Positions 25,444 to 32,378 of a stretch of DNA of 34,605 nt are shown here, one piece after another. This stretch comes from QPIN01 sp964399475 (GTDB lineage: Bacteria; Pseudomonadota; Gammaproteobacteria; Methylococcales; Methylomonadaceae). The number at the start of each line of letters is the position of its first letter. The stretch's first letter is position 1. A model generated the notes under the pieces. The model ran no database searches, was not told where the DNA came from, and worked only from the letters and a program-made list of their open reading frames with translations. The stretch is taken from the NCBI GenBank assembly GCA_964399475.1, contig CAYNRB010000008.1:1-34605 (forward strand). The letters run 5' to 3'. A program made the position numbers and the translations under genes.

Positions 25444-26947
25444 TTTCTTGACCCTGTGGAAGGTAGGTGTTTATTTGAACATGAAAATCATAAATTGCTG
25501 TCATTAAAGCACGATCAGAGGATACAAACATCATCGAATCGGCATTATGCTTCAAAGTAATAATGGGAAGATCAGGTAATCGTTGTTTCAGTTCGTTTCT
25601 GACTGTGGGAATCTCTAAATAATTTTTTTCATTGCGTTTATTCAGAACCAAAAAATAATAATTTTTCTTCTCTCTGTCATCCGCTTGTATTTCATATTTT
25701 ATTTGATCGTTTAATCTCTGACTATCCACTTTATCACCGGCAAAATTGGGAAAAACCAGTTTCCAGACAGCCTTTTCTATTTCATCAACTATTGAGTTTT
25801 CTTTTATTCCATATTCTAATTCACCACTAAAAATAGCATGTTGCCCCAAAATATCTGGACTATTTTTACTGATTCTATACTTTGGATAGGATTGAATTCT
25901 TCTAGCTACAAAAGTTTCAGCCGTGCCTGGTGCTTCTTGAGATAACGTTATATCCAGCGGTATTTGATGAAGTTGTTTAGAGGCTTCTTCATGTATATCT
26001 AACAGAGAAATTAAACAAACTAATTTTTCCGCATCTTCAATTAAGCTTTTTGATTTTTTCGCTGCATTTTCATTATCAAACTGGTTCAGTTTACGTTTTG
26101 TGCAACGAGTAATTGACCTGATGGGGTTGGCAGGGTTTTCTTCAGCTTGTTTTTTTAACTCTACGGTTAGCTCTTTAGCATTTGCTTTATTTGATAAACG
26201 TAATTTTAAAATTAAATCAGATCGTAGGTCTTCTGCATTTTCTAATAAACATTCTATTTCTTCTAAAATATCTTCGATGAATATCTGGTCTTCTTGAAAG
26301 TTTGGGAAAGCTGGCGAATCTAGGGTATAACTAGATTTTAATGTTTTAACTGTATCTTCAAAGGCTTTTGAAATTTTCCATAAAGAAATCATGTAGCAGG
26401 TTAAATTATTTTTTTGACGCGCTACTAACATCCCAGTAATTGCATTCAAATTGCTATTCCAGACTGGGGAGCCACTATCTCCCGCTTCTACTTCCGATTT
26501 AATAGAAATCTCTAGCCAGCTATCTTCTATAGGTGCTTTAATTTGCCCATCTACCCAGCGCTTGGATTTATGGCTATACAGCATGATAGGGTTATTGTTT
26601 TCACTGTAGGGTCTGGGAGTTTGTATTTGAGGTTTGGCGATATTTTTATTCAGAACCTGTATTTTAAGCAAAGCAAGATCATCAAACTCATCGAAGGAAA
26701 TATTATCTTCTTTTACGGGTATAAAATGGATCAATTCAAAGACTATGTCTTTTAGATTGGCAAAAGGCATATCACCTGTAAAAAACTGTCCATTTTTCAG
26801 GACACTCTCCTCTCTTTTTGCAGAGTCTAATACATGGGCACAAGTAACGATGTATTCTTTATCAATAAAGAAACCACAGCCTGCATAACTGTTAGCATCA
26901 TCTACCTGTCGAATTTTAACAAACGCCTTGCCCAGCATTTCTGTCAT
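25436..26947 (-). CDS. trypsin-like serine protease with long uncharacterised C-terminal region
   Basis: The 503-residue protein lacks a signal peptide and should be cytoplasmic. The trypsin-like domain (1-200) has a full triad: His38 in TCAHVL, Asp90 in FDDLALLKI and Ser158 in AGDSGSPVW. It is followed by a strongly helical, charged region (215-330) and a C-terminal alpha/beta-looking domain (345-495: DEIEKAVWKLVFPNFAG..., YYFLVLNK, LPIITLKHNADSMMFVSSDRALMTAIYDF) that I cannot name. It may be an adaptor or sensor. The gene overlaps the small TCO-type gene upstream by 4 bases and the MoxR gene downstream by 8. A cytoplasmic protease fused to a non-catalytic region and tied to an ATPase suggests a triggered effector (inference). 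Confidence 0.88.
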   Translation of the reverse strand: MTEMLGKAFVKIRQVDDANSYAGCGFFIDKEYIVTCAHVLDSAKREESVLKNGQFFTGDMPFANLKDIVFELIHFIPVKEDNISFDEFDDLALLKIQVLNKNIAKPQIQTPRPYSENNNPIMLYSHKSKRWVDGQIKAPIEDSWLEISIKSEVEAGDSGSPVWNSNLNAITGMLVARQKNNLTCYMISLWKISKAFEDTVKTLKSSYTLDSPAFPNFQEDQIFIEDILEEIECLLENAEDLRSDLILKLRLSNKANAKELTVELKKQAEENPANPIRSITRCTKRKLNQFDNENAAKKSKSLIEDAEKLVCLISLLDIHEEASKQLHQIPLDITLSQEAPGTAETFVARRIQSYPKYRISKNSPDILGQHAIFSGELEYGIKENSIVDEIEKAVWKLVFPNFAGDKVDSQRLNDQIKYEIQADDREKKNYYFLVLNKRNEKNYLEIPTVRNELKQRLPDLPIITLKHNADSMMFVSSDRALMTAIYDFHVQINTYLPQGQENE

Positions 26948-27255
26948 TTACTATTCCACTTTAGGGTAATTTTGAATGCCGCTTCGCTATCAGCGGATGC
27001 AAAAATGATCCCTGCCTTGGCTGAAAACTTGATACCCATTTCTAATTGAATTTCACTGGGGTTATTTAACTCGGAAAATGATCCAAATAAGACCTCAGCC
27101 ACGGGTTTGAGATGTGACACTGCCTGTTCAAATTTCTCACTGGCTTTACTGGTATTGTCTTTATCACTAATACGCTCAATTCCATTGGAATCTGTCGCTT
27201 CGATGAGTATGTTTGATCCATCTTCTAATTCATAACTTACCAGGTATTTATCCAT
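26944..27255 (-). CDS. trypsin-co-occurring domain (CU044_2847-type) small protein
   Basis: A 103-residue beta-rich soluble protein: LVSYELEDGSNILIEATDS at the start, a helix with SEKFEQAVSHLKPVAEVLFGSF in the middle and EIQLEMGIKFSAKAGIIFASADSEAAFKITLKW at the end. This is the pattern of the small domain family that co-occurs with trypsin-like proteases (CU044_2847 family). It is believed to regulate or scaffold the protease and has no visible catalytic residues. The gene overlaps the protease gene by 4 bases. It is the first gene of the four-gene overlapping set. Confidence 0.82.
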   Translation of the reverse strand: MDKYLVSYELEDGSNILIEATDSNGIERISDKDNTSKASEKFEQAVSHLKPVAEVLFGSFSELNNPSEIQLEMGIKFSAKAGIIFASADSEAAFKITLKWNSK

Positions 27256-27541
27256 CTTATATTCTCATCATTAATTTTTAATACAAATTATTCCGATACT
27301 CAAGACGAGAACCAGAAGATACAATCTAAAATATTACCATTAAATTCAGCGATTCGTAGCCTTGATATAACGAAGTGGAATCAAGGTTTTTATCTACAAT
27401 TCCTTGATTCCGCTGCGCTACATCAAGGCTACGTATTTATATAATTCTCACAATCTCCGTGGAAATTTAGCGCAATTCATTTTCATTTAAAAAATATATA
27501 AAAATCTAATTACGCTACGCTAATCGGCTCTACCGAACTAA
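27256..27541. other. intergenic region with the CGTAGCCTTGAT palindromic repeat (27355-27433)
   Basis: Between the TCO-type gene and the hairpin element lies a complete inverted repeat from 27355 to 27433, CGTAGCCTTGATATAACGAA ... TGCGCTACATCAAGGCTACG. Its left arm and the preceding ATTAAATTCAG match the partial copy next to the assembly gap. The remaining sequence is A/T rich with a fragment TACGCTACGCTAATCGGC. No gene is seen. A promoter for the four-gene set may lie here but none stands out. Confidence 0.7.
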
Positions 27542-27699
27542 GGAGTGAGGATTCAATAATATGCGAAAGTTTGACGCAGGATTTTGTGTTCGTCTTCAAC
27601 TAACACATGGATGTGTGTAGGTAGAGTAATGCAGGAGCAATTGCCGAGAAGACGGACAAAAAGACAAGTCATTGTCGTATATTATTGAATCCTCGTTCC
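27542..27699. repeat. MITE-like hairpin element, copy 4 (type C ends), overlapping the 3' end of the FGE-fold gene
   Basis: A 158-bp element with terminal repeats GGAGTGAGGATTCAATAATA and the complement of GGAACGAGGATTCAATAATA, flanked by direct TAA (27539-27541 and 27700-27702). The 16-base stretch GAGGATTCAATAATAT is perfect in both ends. An inner pair CGTCTT / AAGACG and the family's GGATTTTgTGT and ACAAAAAGACAAG segments are present, but the centre differs from the other copies. Its right end encodes the last four codons (Thr-Arg-Ile-Gln) and the stop of the FGE-fold gene. Confidence 0.87.
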
Positions 27700-28455
27700 T
27701 AAGACAAGCCGAAAACCAATATAGTCATAACGATAATCTATCCCGCTCCTGCTCCTGCTTGCAGAACGTAAATGCCTGCCAAGAGAATTCCATGCACCTC
27801 CACGCAATACATGAGAAACACTGTTTTTTTTTGCTTTTGAATTTAATTCAGGTTCGGATTCGGTTATGTAATCACTAAAATAGTCCTGACACCATTCCCA
27901 AACATTTCCATGCATATCAAATAAACCCCAGTTGTTAGCAGAATAGTTTTTGACAGCTTCGGTTTCTAATCCACCATTAACTACCTGGTCTGGATTTATT
28001 TCATCTCCAAAGGAAAATCGCCTTGATGACTCTGCCCTGCATGCATATTCCCATTGTGCTTCTGTAGGTAAACAAAGCAATAATTCTGGTTGTAATTTAT
28101 TAACACTTTGGATAAACCTTTGTGCATCATTCCAGCTGACATTCTCAACCGGATGATTTACTCCAACAAATTGACTGGGTGCCTCTCCAACCACTGCTTT
28201 CCATAATGTTTGCGTTACTGTAGTATCTGCTAACCAATAACCTTGCTCTAAAGTCACTTCATGTTGAGTCTCATTGTCATTTCGTCCTTCCTCATCCTCC
28301 GGCGAACCCATTAAAAAAGTGCCCGGCTCTATCCAGCGAAAAACCTGTTTAACACCTTTATAAGAAAAACCCATCCACAAGCCATATTCATCTTCTCCCC
28401 AGTCACTAGCCCAAGGTTCTGGAAATTGTTGGGGTCGATTTTTATGGATTCGCAT
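27682..28455 (-). CDS. FGE/C-type-lectin-fold protein with a variable-region-like C-terminus
   Basis: A formylglycine-generating-enzyme-family domain of about 240 residues with the usual landmarks: WIEPGTFLMGSP, EVTLEQGYWLADTTVTQTLW, HPVENVSWNDAQRF, LPTEAQWEYACRA, NNWGLFDMHGNVWEWCQD, LRGGAWNS and IGFRLVL. The copper-binding Cys pair of active FGE, expected after the RGG motif, is absent, so it is probably a ligand-binding rather than catalytic member. The segment after RGGAW has Ser, Leu, His, Asp and Tyr at places where relatives often have Asn, as in retroelement-diversified proteins. The frame is open to an ATG at 28515, but those 20 codons run through a palindromic repeat, so I prefer the Met at 28455. 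The last four codons and the stop come from a hairpin element. It is a paralogue of the domain cut by the gap and probably belongs to the same system. Confidence 0.88.
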   Translation of the reverse strand: MRIHKNRPQQFPEPWASDWGEDEYGLWMGFSYKGVKQVFRWIEPGTFLMGSPEDEEGRNDNETQHEVTLEQGYWLADTTVTQTLWKAVVGEAPSQFVGVNHPVENVSWNDAQRFIQSVNKLQPELLLCLPTEAQWEYACRAESSRRFSFGDEINPDQVVNGGLETEAVKNYSANNWGLFDMHGNVWEWCQDYFSDYITESEPELNSKAKKNSVSHVLRGGAWNSLGRHLRSASRSRSGIDYRYDYIGFRLVLGTRIQ

Positions 28456-28463
28456 AGTTTTAT

Positions 28464-28488
28464 CGTCCCCACGCTCTGTGTGGGAACG
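28464..28488. repeat. CGTCCCCACGC palindromic repeat at the FGE-fold gene start
   Basis: The arms CGTCCCCACG and TGTGGGAACG form a degenerate copy of the CGTTCCCACGC family. It lies directly upstream of the preferred FGE-fold start, inside the optional N-terminal extension of that frame. Confidence 0.6.
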
Positions 28489-28556
28489 CTGCTCTTGAGT
28501 CGTTTTAGCAATCATATTTTTCTATTGAATCTCACTTCTATTATTTGCTATGTCAG

Positions 28557-28604
28557 GGGACGTGGGAGCGTCTCTGTGTGAGTTACCACGCAGAGCGTGG
28601 GAAC
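28557..28604. repeat. CGTTCCCACGC-family palindromic repeat after fdhD
   Basis: The left part GGGACGTGGGAGCGTCTCTG and right part CAGAGCGTGGGAAC form a larger imperfect inverted repeat of the same family as 19624. The fdhD stop codon is formed at its edge (28604-28606), so it is well placed to end the mobA-fdhD transcript. Confidence 0.65.
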
Positions 28605-29434
28605 TATGAATGATCTAAATCCGCATCAAAATGGAAGTTTTCAACCCCATTCAAAACCAGGAAATGTTTGCCTTTGGCTCTGGAGATTAAGGTTACTCCA
28701 GATTGTTTAGCCATATCCAGTCCCATTTGGGTGGCACCTGATCGGGATAATAAAATAGGGATACCCATTTGAGAAATTTTAATCACCATTTCTGAGGTTA
28801 ATCGGCCTGTCGTATAAAAAATGGCATTTTCTCCACTCAATTCATTCAGCCACATATAGCCTGCGATGGTATCCACCGCATTATGCCTGCCTACATCTTC
28901 TACAAAAAAATCAATCTGGCTGCCAGTGCATAAAGCACAGCCATGAACTGCGCCGGCTTTTTTATAGACTTCATTATGGGATTTTAAGGAATCGAATAAG
29001 GCATAGATGGTGGTTTGATTTAGGGGTATTTGTGGGACTTTGATGTCTTTTAACTTATCCATCAACCGCCCAAACACTGTGCCTTGTCCACAGCCTGTGG
29101 TAACAGTTCTTTGTTGCATTTGTTTTGAAAAATCCGAGTTTGCTTGATGAGTGACGACTGCGACAGCTTCGGTTTCCCAATCGACTTGGACTAATTTAAT
29201 TTCGCTGATTTTTTCAAAAAAACCCTGGTTTTTCAAATAGCCTAAAGTCAATAATTCAGGGTGGGTACCCATGGTCATTAGGGTGACTATTTCCTGTTTA
29301 TCGACATAGAGAGTTAATGCCCTTTCACCGACCAGTTCGATGACTCTGCTTTCCCCTCTTTCATCCACTGCAATAGCCGGTTTTGAGAAGCCTAAACCTG
29401 CTTCCGTCATTTCAGGTTGATAGTTGCTATTCAT
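28604..29434 (-). CDS. fdhD: formate dehydrogenase accessory sulfurtransferase FdhD
   Basis: Transfers sulfur from the cysteine desulfurase to the molybdenum cofactor (bis-MGD), needed for active formate dehydrogenase. The 276-residue protein has the conserved cysteine motif TTGCGQGT (Cys115), GAVHGCALC, VEDVGRHNAVDTIAGYMW and TTGRLTSEMVIK. Only one Cys of the loop pair found in E. coli is kept, which is common. It overlaps mobA by 8 bases, so the cofactor enzyme and the sulfurtransferase are coupled. No formate dehydrogenase subunit lies in the window; in methylotrophs formate dehydrogenase is the last oxidation step of C1 dissimilation. Confidence 0.95.
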   Translation of the reverse strand: MNSNYQPEMTEAGLGFSKPAIAVDERGESRVIELVGERALTLYVDKQEIVTLMTMGTHPELLTLGYLKNQGFFEKISEIKLVQVDWETEAVAVVTHQANSDFSKQMQQRTVTTGCGQGTVFGRLMDKLKDIKVPQIPLNQTTIYALFDSLKSHNEVYKKAGAVHGCALCTGSQIDFFVEDVGRHNAVDTIAGYMWLNELSGENAIFYTTGRLTSEMVIKISQMGIPILLSRSGATQMGLDMAKQSGVTLISRAKGKHFLVLNGVENFHFDADLDHS

Positions 29435-30020
29435 CCTGAGTTTTCTCCAATGCTTCTAACTCAGACAAGGTATTGATATTAATAAATATTTCTGGATTTT
29501 GACTAAAATCGACTTTAACTAGGTTATGTTGCTGTAACCAAATATCAATTTTACGATTACCTGCTTGCAGATAATTTTGCAAACTATTTTGCAATGTTGT
29601 TTTCAAGGCTAAAAAAACCGGATGTAAACGCTGACCATCAAATGCTACGGCAATTTCTACATCATCCTTTAATGCAGATAATAATTTATTTAAATGTTCG
29701 GCTTTAATTAACGGTGAATCACAGGGCATAACAATTAATTTTTCTGTTTGAGTTGAGGTCATTGCTGACAATACACCCGCTAAAGGCCCATCAAAAGTAT
29801 CGGTCTGATCTGCAATAACCTGACATTTAAACTGTCTATAAGCCTGTTTATTTCGATTAGCATTGATTAATACCGTTTCTGCAACTTCTGACATGGATGC
29901 AACAGCATAGCTAACTAGGGGTTTGTTATGATAAAGCACTAAGCCTTTATCCTGATTATTCATCCGTCTGGCCATTCCACCTGCTAAAATGACACCTGTT
30001 ACTTTGTTTTGCCTGTCCAT
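29427..30020 (-). CDS. mobA: molybdenum cofactor guanylyltransferase MobA
   Basis: Adds GMP from GTP to molybdopterin cofactor to make the guanine dinucleotide form used by formate dehydrogenase and similar enzymes. The 197-residue protein has the nucleotidyltransferase signature VILAGGMARRMNNQDKGLV (11-29), ADQTDTFDGPLAGVLSAM and VMPCDSPLI with the metal-binding Asp. Length is normal. It starts 17 bases from the divergent DUF302 gene, so the two promoters must overlap coding sequence. fdhD follows with an 8-base overlap. Confidence 0.95.
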   Translation of the reverse strand: MDRQNKVTGVILAGGMARRMNNQDKGLVLYHNKPLVSYAVASMSEVAETVLINANRNKQAYRQFKCQVIADQTDTFDGPLAGVLSAMTSTQTEKLIVMPCDSPLIKAEHLNKLLSALKDDVEIAVAFDGQRLHPVFLALKTTLQNSLQNYLQAGNRKIDIWLQQHNLVKVDFSQNPEIFININTLSELEALEKTQDE

Positions 30021-30037
30021 AATGCTAAGCTTTACCT

Positions 30038-30514
30038 ATGTTATTTAGAATATTGTTTTTCTTAAGCCTGATTTTTATTACTAGTTGTGCCTCTGATTCC
30101 CATAGTACAGGATTGAATTATACGAGTGAAACTATTCCTTATTATCAGGCTGAAACAGAAAAGCCTTATGATGATGTTTTAGCTGAGCTACAAATTGCCA
30201 TCGCTGAAAATAATTTTAGAATCACAGGGCATAGTAGAGTCGGTAAAGTGATTAGAGACAGGGGTACTACTGATTTTCCTGAATATGATACTTTGCAGTT
30301 TTGCAATTTAACCCATGCAAAAACCTTGTTATTGATGTCTCCACATGCAGTTAGTTATATGCCCTGTAATATTGTTACTTATCAATATAGGGGTAAAACC
30401 ATTGTTAAGACCCATTTATTACCCACTAACCATGATAATGAAAAGCTGAATCAATTTGCAGAAAAAATGAATGTTATCCTCAAGGAAATTGTCAACTTTG
30501 CAGTTGAAGAATAA
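30038..30514 (+). CDS. DUF302 domain lipoprotein
   Basis: A 158-residue protein with a lipoprotein signal (lipobox ITSC, Cys17) and a DUF302-type domain (about 38-155): YDDVLAELQIAIAENNFRITGHSRVGKVI, then LQFCNLTHAKTLLLMSPHAVSYMPCNIVTYQYRGKTIVKTHLLP. The small DUF302 alpha/beta fold has no established activity. Cys and His in the FCNLTHA and MPCN segments could bind metal (inference). It begins 17 bases from the divergently oriented mobA, and the Uma2 gene follows 12 bases after its stop. Confidence 0.83.
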   Translation: MLFRILFFLSLIFITSCASDSHSTGLNYTSETIPYYQAETEKPYDDVLAELQIAIAENNFRITGHSRVGKVIRDRGTTDFPEYDTLQFCNLTHAKTLLLMSPHAVSYMPCNIVTYQYRGKTIVKTHLLPTNHDNEKLNQFAEKMNVILKEIVNFAVEE

Positions 30515-30526
30515 ATACAATGACAC

Positions 30527-31084
30527 ATGCCTGATCTAGCCTTTAAGCCCAGTAGTTATGAAGATATTATCAATCTTCCTGAAAATCTAGTGGGTGAAAT
30601 AATTAATGGGCAATTGGAAACACATCCCAGACCTGCCCCTAAACATGCTTTGGCTGCCGGTTCTATGGGCGCTGAGCTGGTCACTGCTTTCCAAAAAGGA
30701 AGTGATGATTCTAATGGCTGGTGGATTTTACCTGAGCCTGAATGTCATTTGGATAATCATGTACTAGTCCCTGATATTGCAGGCTGGCGAAAAAAACGAC
30801 TACCAGTTTTGCCTGAAACAGCCTGGTTTGAACTAGTGCCTGACTGGGTGTGTGAAATTTTGTCGCCTTCCACATCCCGAATTGACCGCATTGTAAAAAT
30901 GCCTGTTTATGCACATTTAAAAGTAAACTACTTTTGGCTTGTTGACCCAATTTTACGCACTTTGGAAACTTATGAATTACATGATGAACACTGGGTTTTA
31001 ACGGGTTCATTTGCGGATAACCACACAATTTCTATCGCTCCTTTTACCGAGCATACTTTTTCACTCTCTGTTTTATGGGAATAA
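30527..31084 (+). CDS. Uma2 family (DUF820) nuclease-fold protein
   Basis: A 185-residue soluble protein of the Uma2 family, which has the PD-(D/E)xK restriction-endonuclease fold. Landmarks are NLPENLVGEIINGQLETHPRP at the start (Glu near 23), VPDIAGWRKKRLP (Asp), and PDWVCEILSPSTSRIDRIVKMPVYAHLKVNYFWLVDP with the family's Glu and Lys. These proteins are abundant in cyanobacteria and some proteobacteria and often have no known target; nuclease activity is inferred from fold. The next gene's start region overlaps its end. Confidence 0.9.
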   Translation: MPDLAFKPSSYEDIINLPENLVGEIINGQLETHPRPAPKHALAAGSMGAELVTAFQKGSDDSNGWWILPEPECHLDNHVLVPDIAGWRKKRLPVLPETAWFELVPDWVCEILSPSTSRIDRIVKMPVYAHLKVNYFWLVDPILRTLETYELHDEHWVLTGSFADNHTISIAPFTEHTFSLSVLWE

Positions 31085-31092
31085 ACAATGTT

Positions 31093-31479
31093 ATGAATAA
31101 AAAAATACGCTTATCAATGGGATTATCTGTGCTGCTGGCAGGCTGTGTAACTACAGCCGAAAAAAATGAAAATACTGTATTTATCGGTGACTATCCTACC
31201 CGTGACCGTGTTGAATATGTGTTCAATTGTATTGCAAAACATGGGGGAATGTCTGGAAGTAAAGCTTATATCAATCAATATGCCTGTGGTTGCAAAATTG
31301 ATAAAATCGCTCAAAAACTTAATTTTGAAGAATATGAGAGTGCCAGAACTTTTTCCTATTTAAAGAAAACACCGGGGGAAAATGGTGCGGTTTTTCGTGA
31401 CCCCGAACATTCTAAAGATTTAAGAACCCGTCTTAAAGAAGCGGAAAAATTTGCTGAGTCTCAGTGTTTTGTAAGTTAA
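31093..31479 (+). CDS. small cysteine-containing lipoprotein, unknown function
   Basis: A 128-residue product with a clear lipoprotein signal (LSVLLAGC; Cys18 from this start). The mature part has CIAKHGG, a YACGC motif and a final SQC, so four conserved-looking Cys, and is mostly helical and charged. I cannot name the family. The frame is open to an ATG at 31075 inside the Uma2 gene, but the Met at 31093 begins a normal signal peptide (MNKKIRLSMG), so I choose it. It overlaps or abuts Uma2 and is probably co-transcribed with it. Confidence 0.75.
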   Translation: MNKKIRLSMGLSVLLAGCVTTAEKNENTVFIGDYPTRDRVEYVFNCIAKHGGMSGSKAYINQYACGCKIDKIAQKLNFEEYESARTFSYLKKTPGENGAVFRDPEHSKDLRTRLKEAEKFAESQCFVS

Positions 31480-31748
31480 TACTCCATTAACTTTGGTTTG
31501 ATGAATATTGTAGAGCGGACTTTAGTCCGTTCTACATCAAGTTTCAACCATTAAACCTAAAATGTCGGAGCACTAGCACTAATAATTTTGCTTTGATGGA
31601 TAATTATAGCTTCTTCGATTGTCTGCAATAGTGTTATCACGCTCTTCGTGGCAACACCTTTTCAATAATACTCCCTCGTCCGTAACGCTGGAGCATCTCG
31701 GACTGCATTCCCACGCAAAACGTGGGAACAATAATACATTCGTTTTCT
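31480..31748. other. intergenic region with three palindromic repeats
   Basis: No gene is visible. The TGTAGAGCGGACT unit occurs at 31509-31536 (related to the repeat before ubiE). CGTTCCCACGC-family units occur at 31631-31657 (GTGTTATCACGC...GTGGCAACAC, degenerate) and 31707-31730 (ATTCCCACG...CGTGGGAACA). The last one contains a GTG in frame with the cytochrome-like gene, a spurious start. Confidence 0.7.
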
Positions 31749-32264
31749 ATGAAAAAAACTAGCATAATATTTTTAATCAGCTCTGGTTTAATGATTAACT
31801 CGGCTATCGCTATAGACCCTATGTATGAGGGTGAAAATGCTATCCGTTCAAAAGTTTTTCAAGACACTTGTTTGCAATGCCATTCCTCTATACTTTCAGG
31901 TCTCGCTCGTAATGGTGCTCCACCTAGTGTAAATTTTGACACGTACCCAGCAGCTTTTGCGCAGCGTGATGCAATCATTGATCGTGCTGTTACCAGAATG
32001 AATATGCCACCTGGATTCAGTAACATTCCTAAATTAAATAATGAACAAAAACAAGCTTTAACTAACTGGCAAGCATTGAAGTTTCCTGAAAAAACCTTAC
32101 CGCCCATTTATTATTCTGATACTGAGGTTTTAAAAATGCCACTTGTCTATATAATGAGTCCAAATGGCAAAATTGAGAGTAAAGTTTCTGCTGACATGGC
32201 CTTAATTCCCAACCAACAGCCTATTCAATTTGAGCTCATTGAGCTCCATCAAGTTAGTGACTAG
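31749..32264 (+). CDS. exported mono-heme c-type cytochrome-like protein
   Basis: A 171-residue protein with a signal peptide (MKKTSIIFLISSGLMINSAI, cleavage near 21) and one heme-binding motif CLQCH (about residues 40-44 from this start). The MNMPPG segment about 50 residues later offers a Met for the sixth iron ligand, after which a small domain of beta character follows (FELIELHQV at the end). The first part resembles cytochrome domains found in membrane-bound or exported oxidases. The frame runs upstream to a GTG in a palindromic repeat; the ATG at 31749 begins the signal peptide. No ribosome binding site is obvious. The electron partner is unknown. Confidence 0.75.
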   Translation: MKKTSIIFLISSGLMINSAIAIDPMYEGENAIRSKVFQDTCLQCHSSILSGLARNGAPPSVNFDTYPAAFAQRDAIIDRAVTRMNMPPGFSNIPKLNNEQKQALTNWQALKFPEKTLPPIYYSDTEVLKMPLVYIMSPNGKIESKVSADMALIPNQQPIQFELIELHQVSD

Positions 32265-32378
32265 GCACATTCGTAAAATATATTTTTCACGCGCAACAAC
32301 CTCCATTTTGATTGCTTTATATAAAAACAATGTATTCTACGTAGGGTGCACGGCGAAACCGTTCTAAATGTCTTGACT

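Noticed and set aside
27547..27694. CRISPR-like or rho-independent terminator reading of the inverted ends
   Set aside because: The paired ends, TAA flanks and shared core with other copies show a mobile hairpin element; there is no spacer-repeat periodicity.
27682..28455. Active formylglycine-generating enzyme for a sulfatase
   Set aside because: The catalytic copper-binding Cys pair is missing and no sulfatase gene is nearby.
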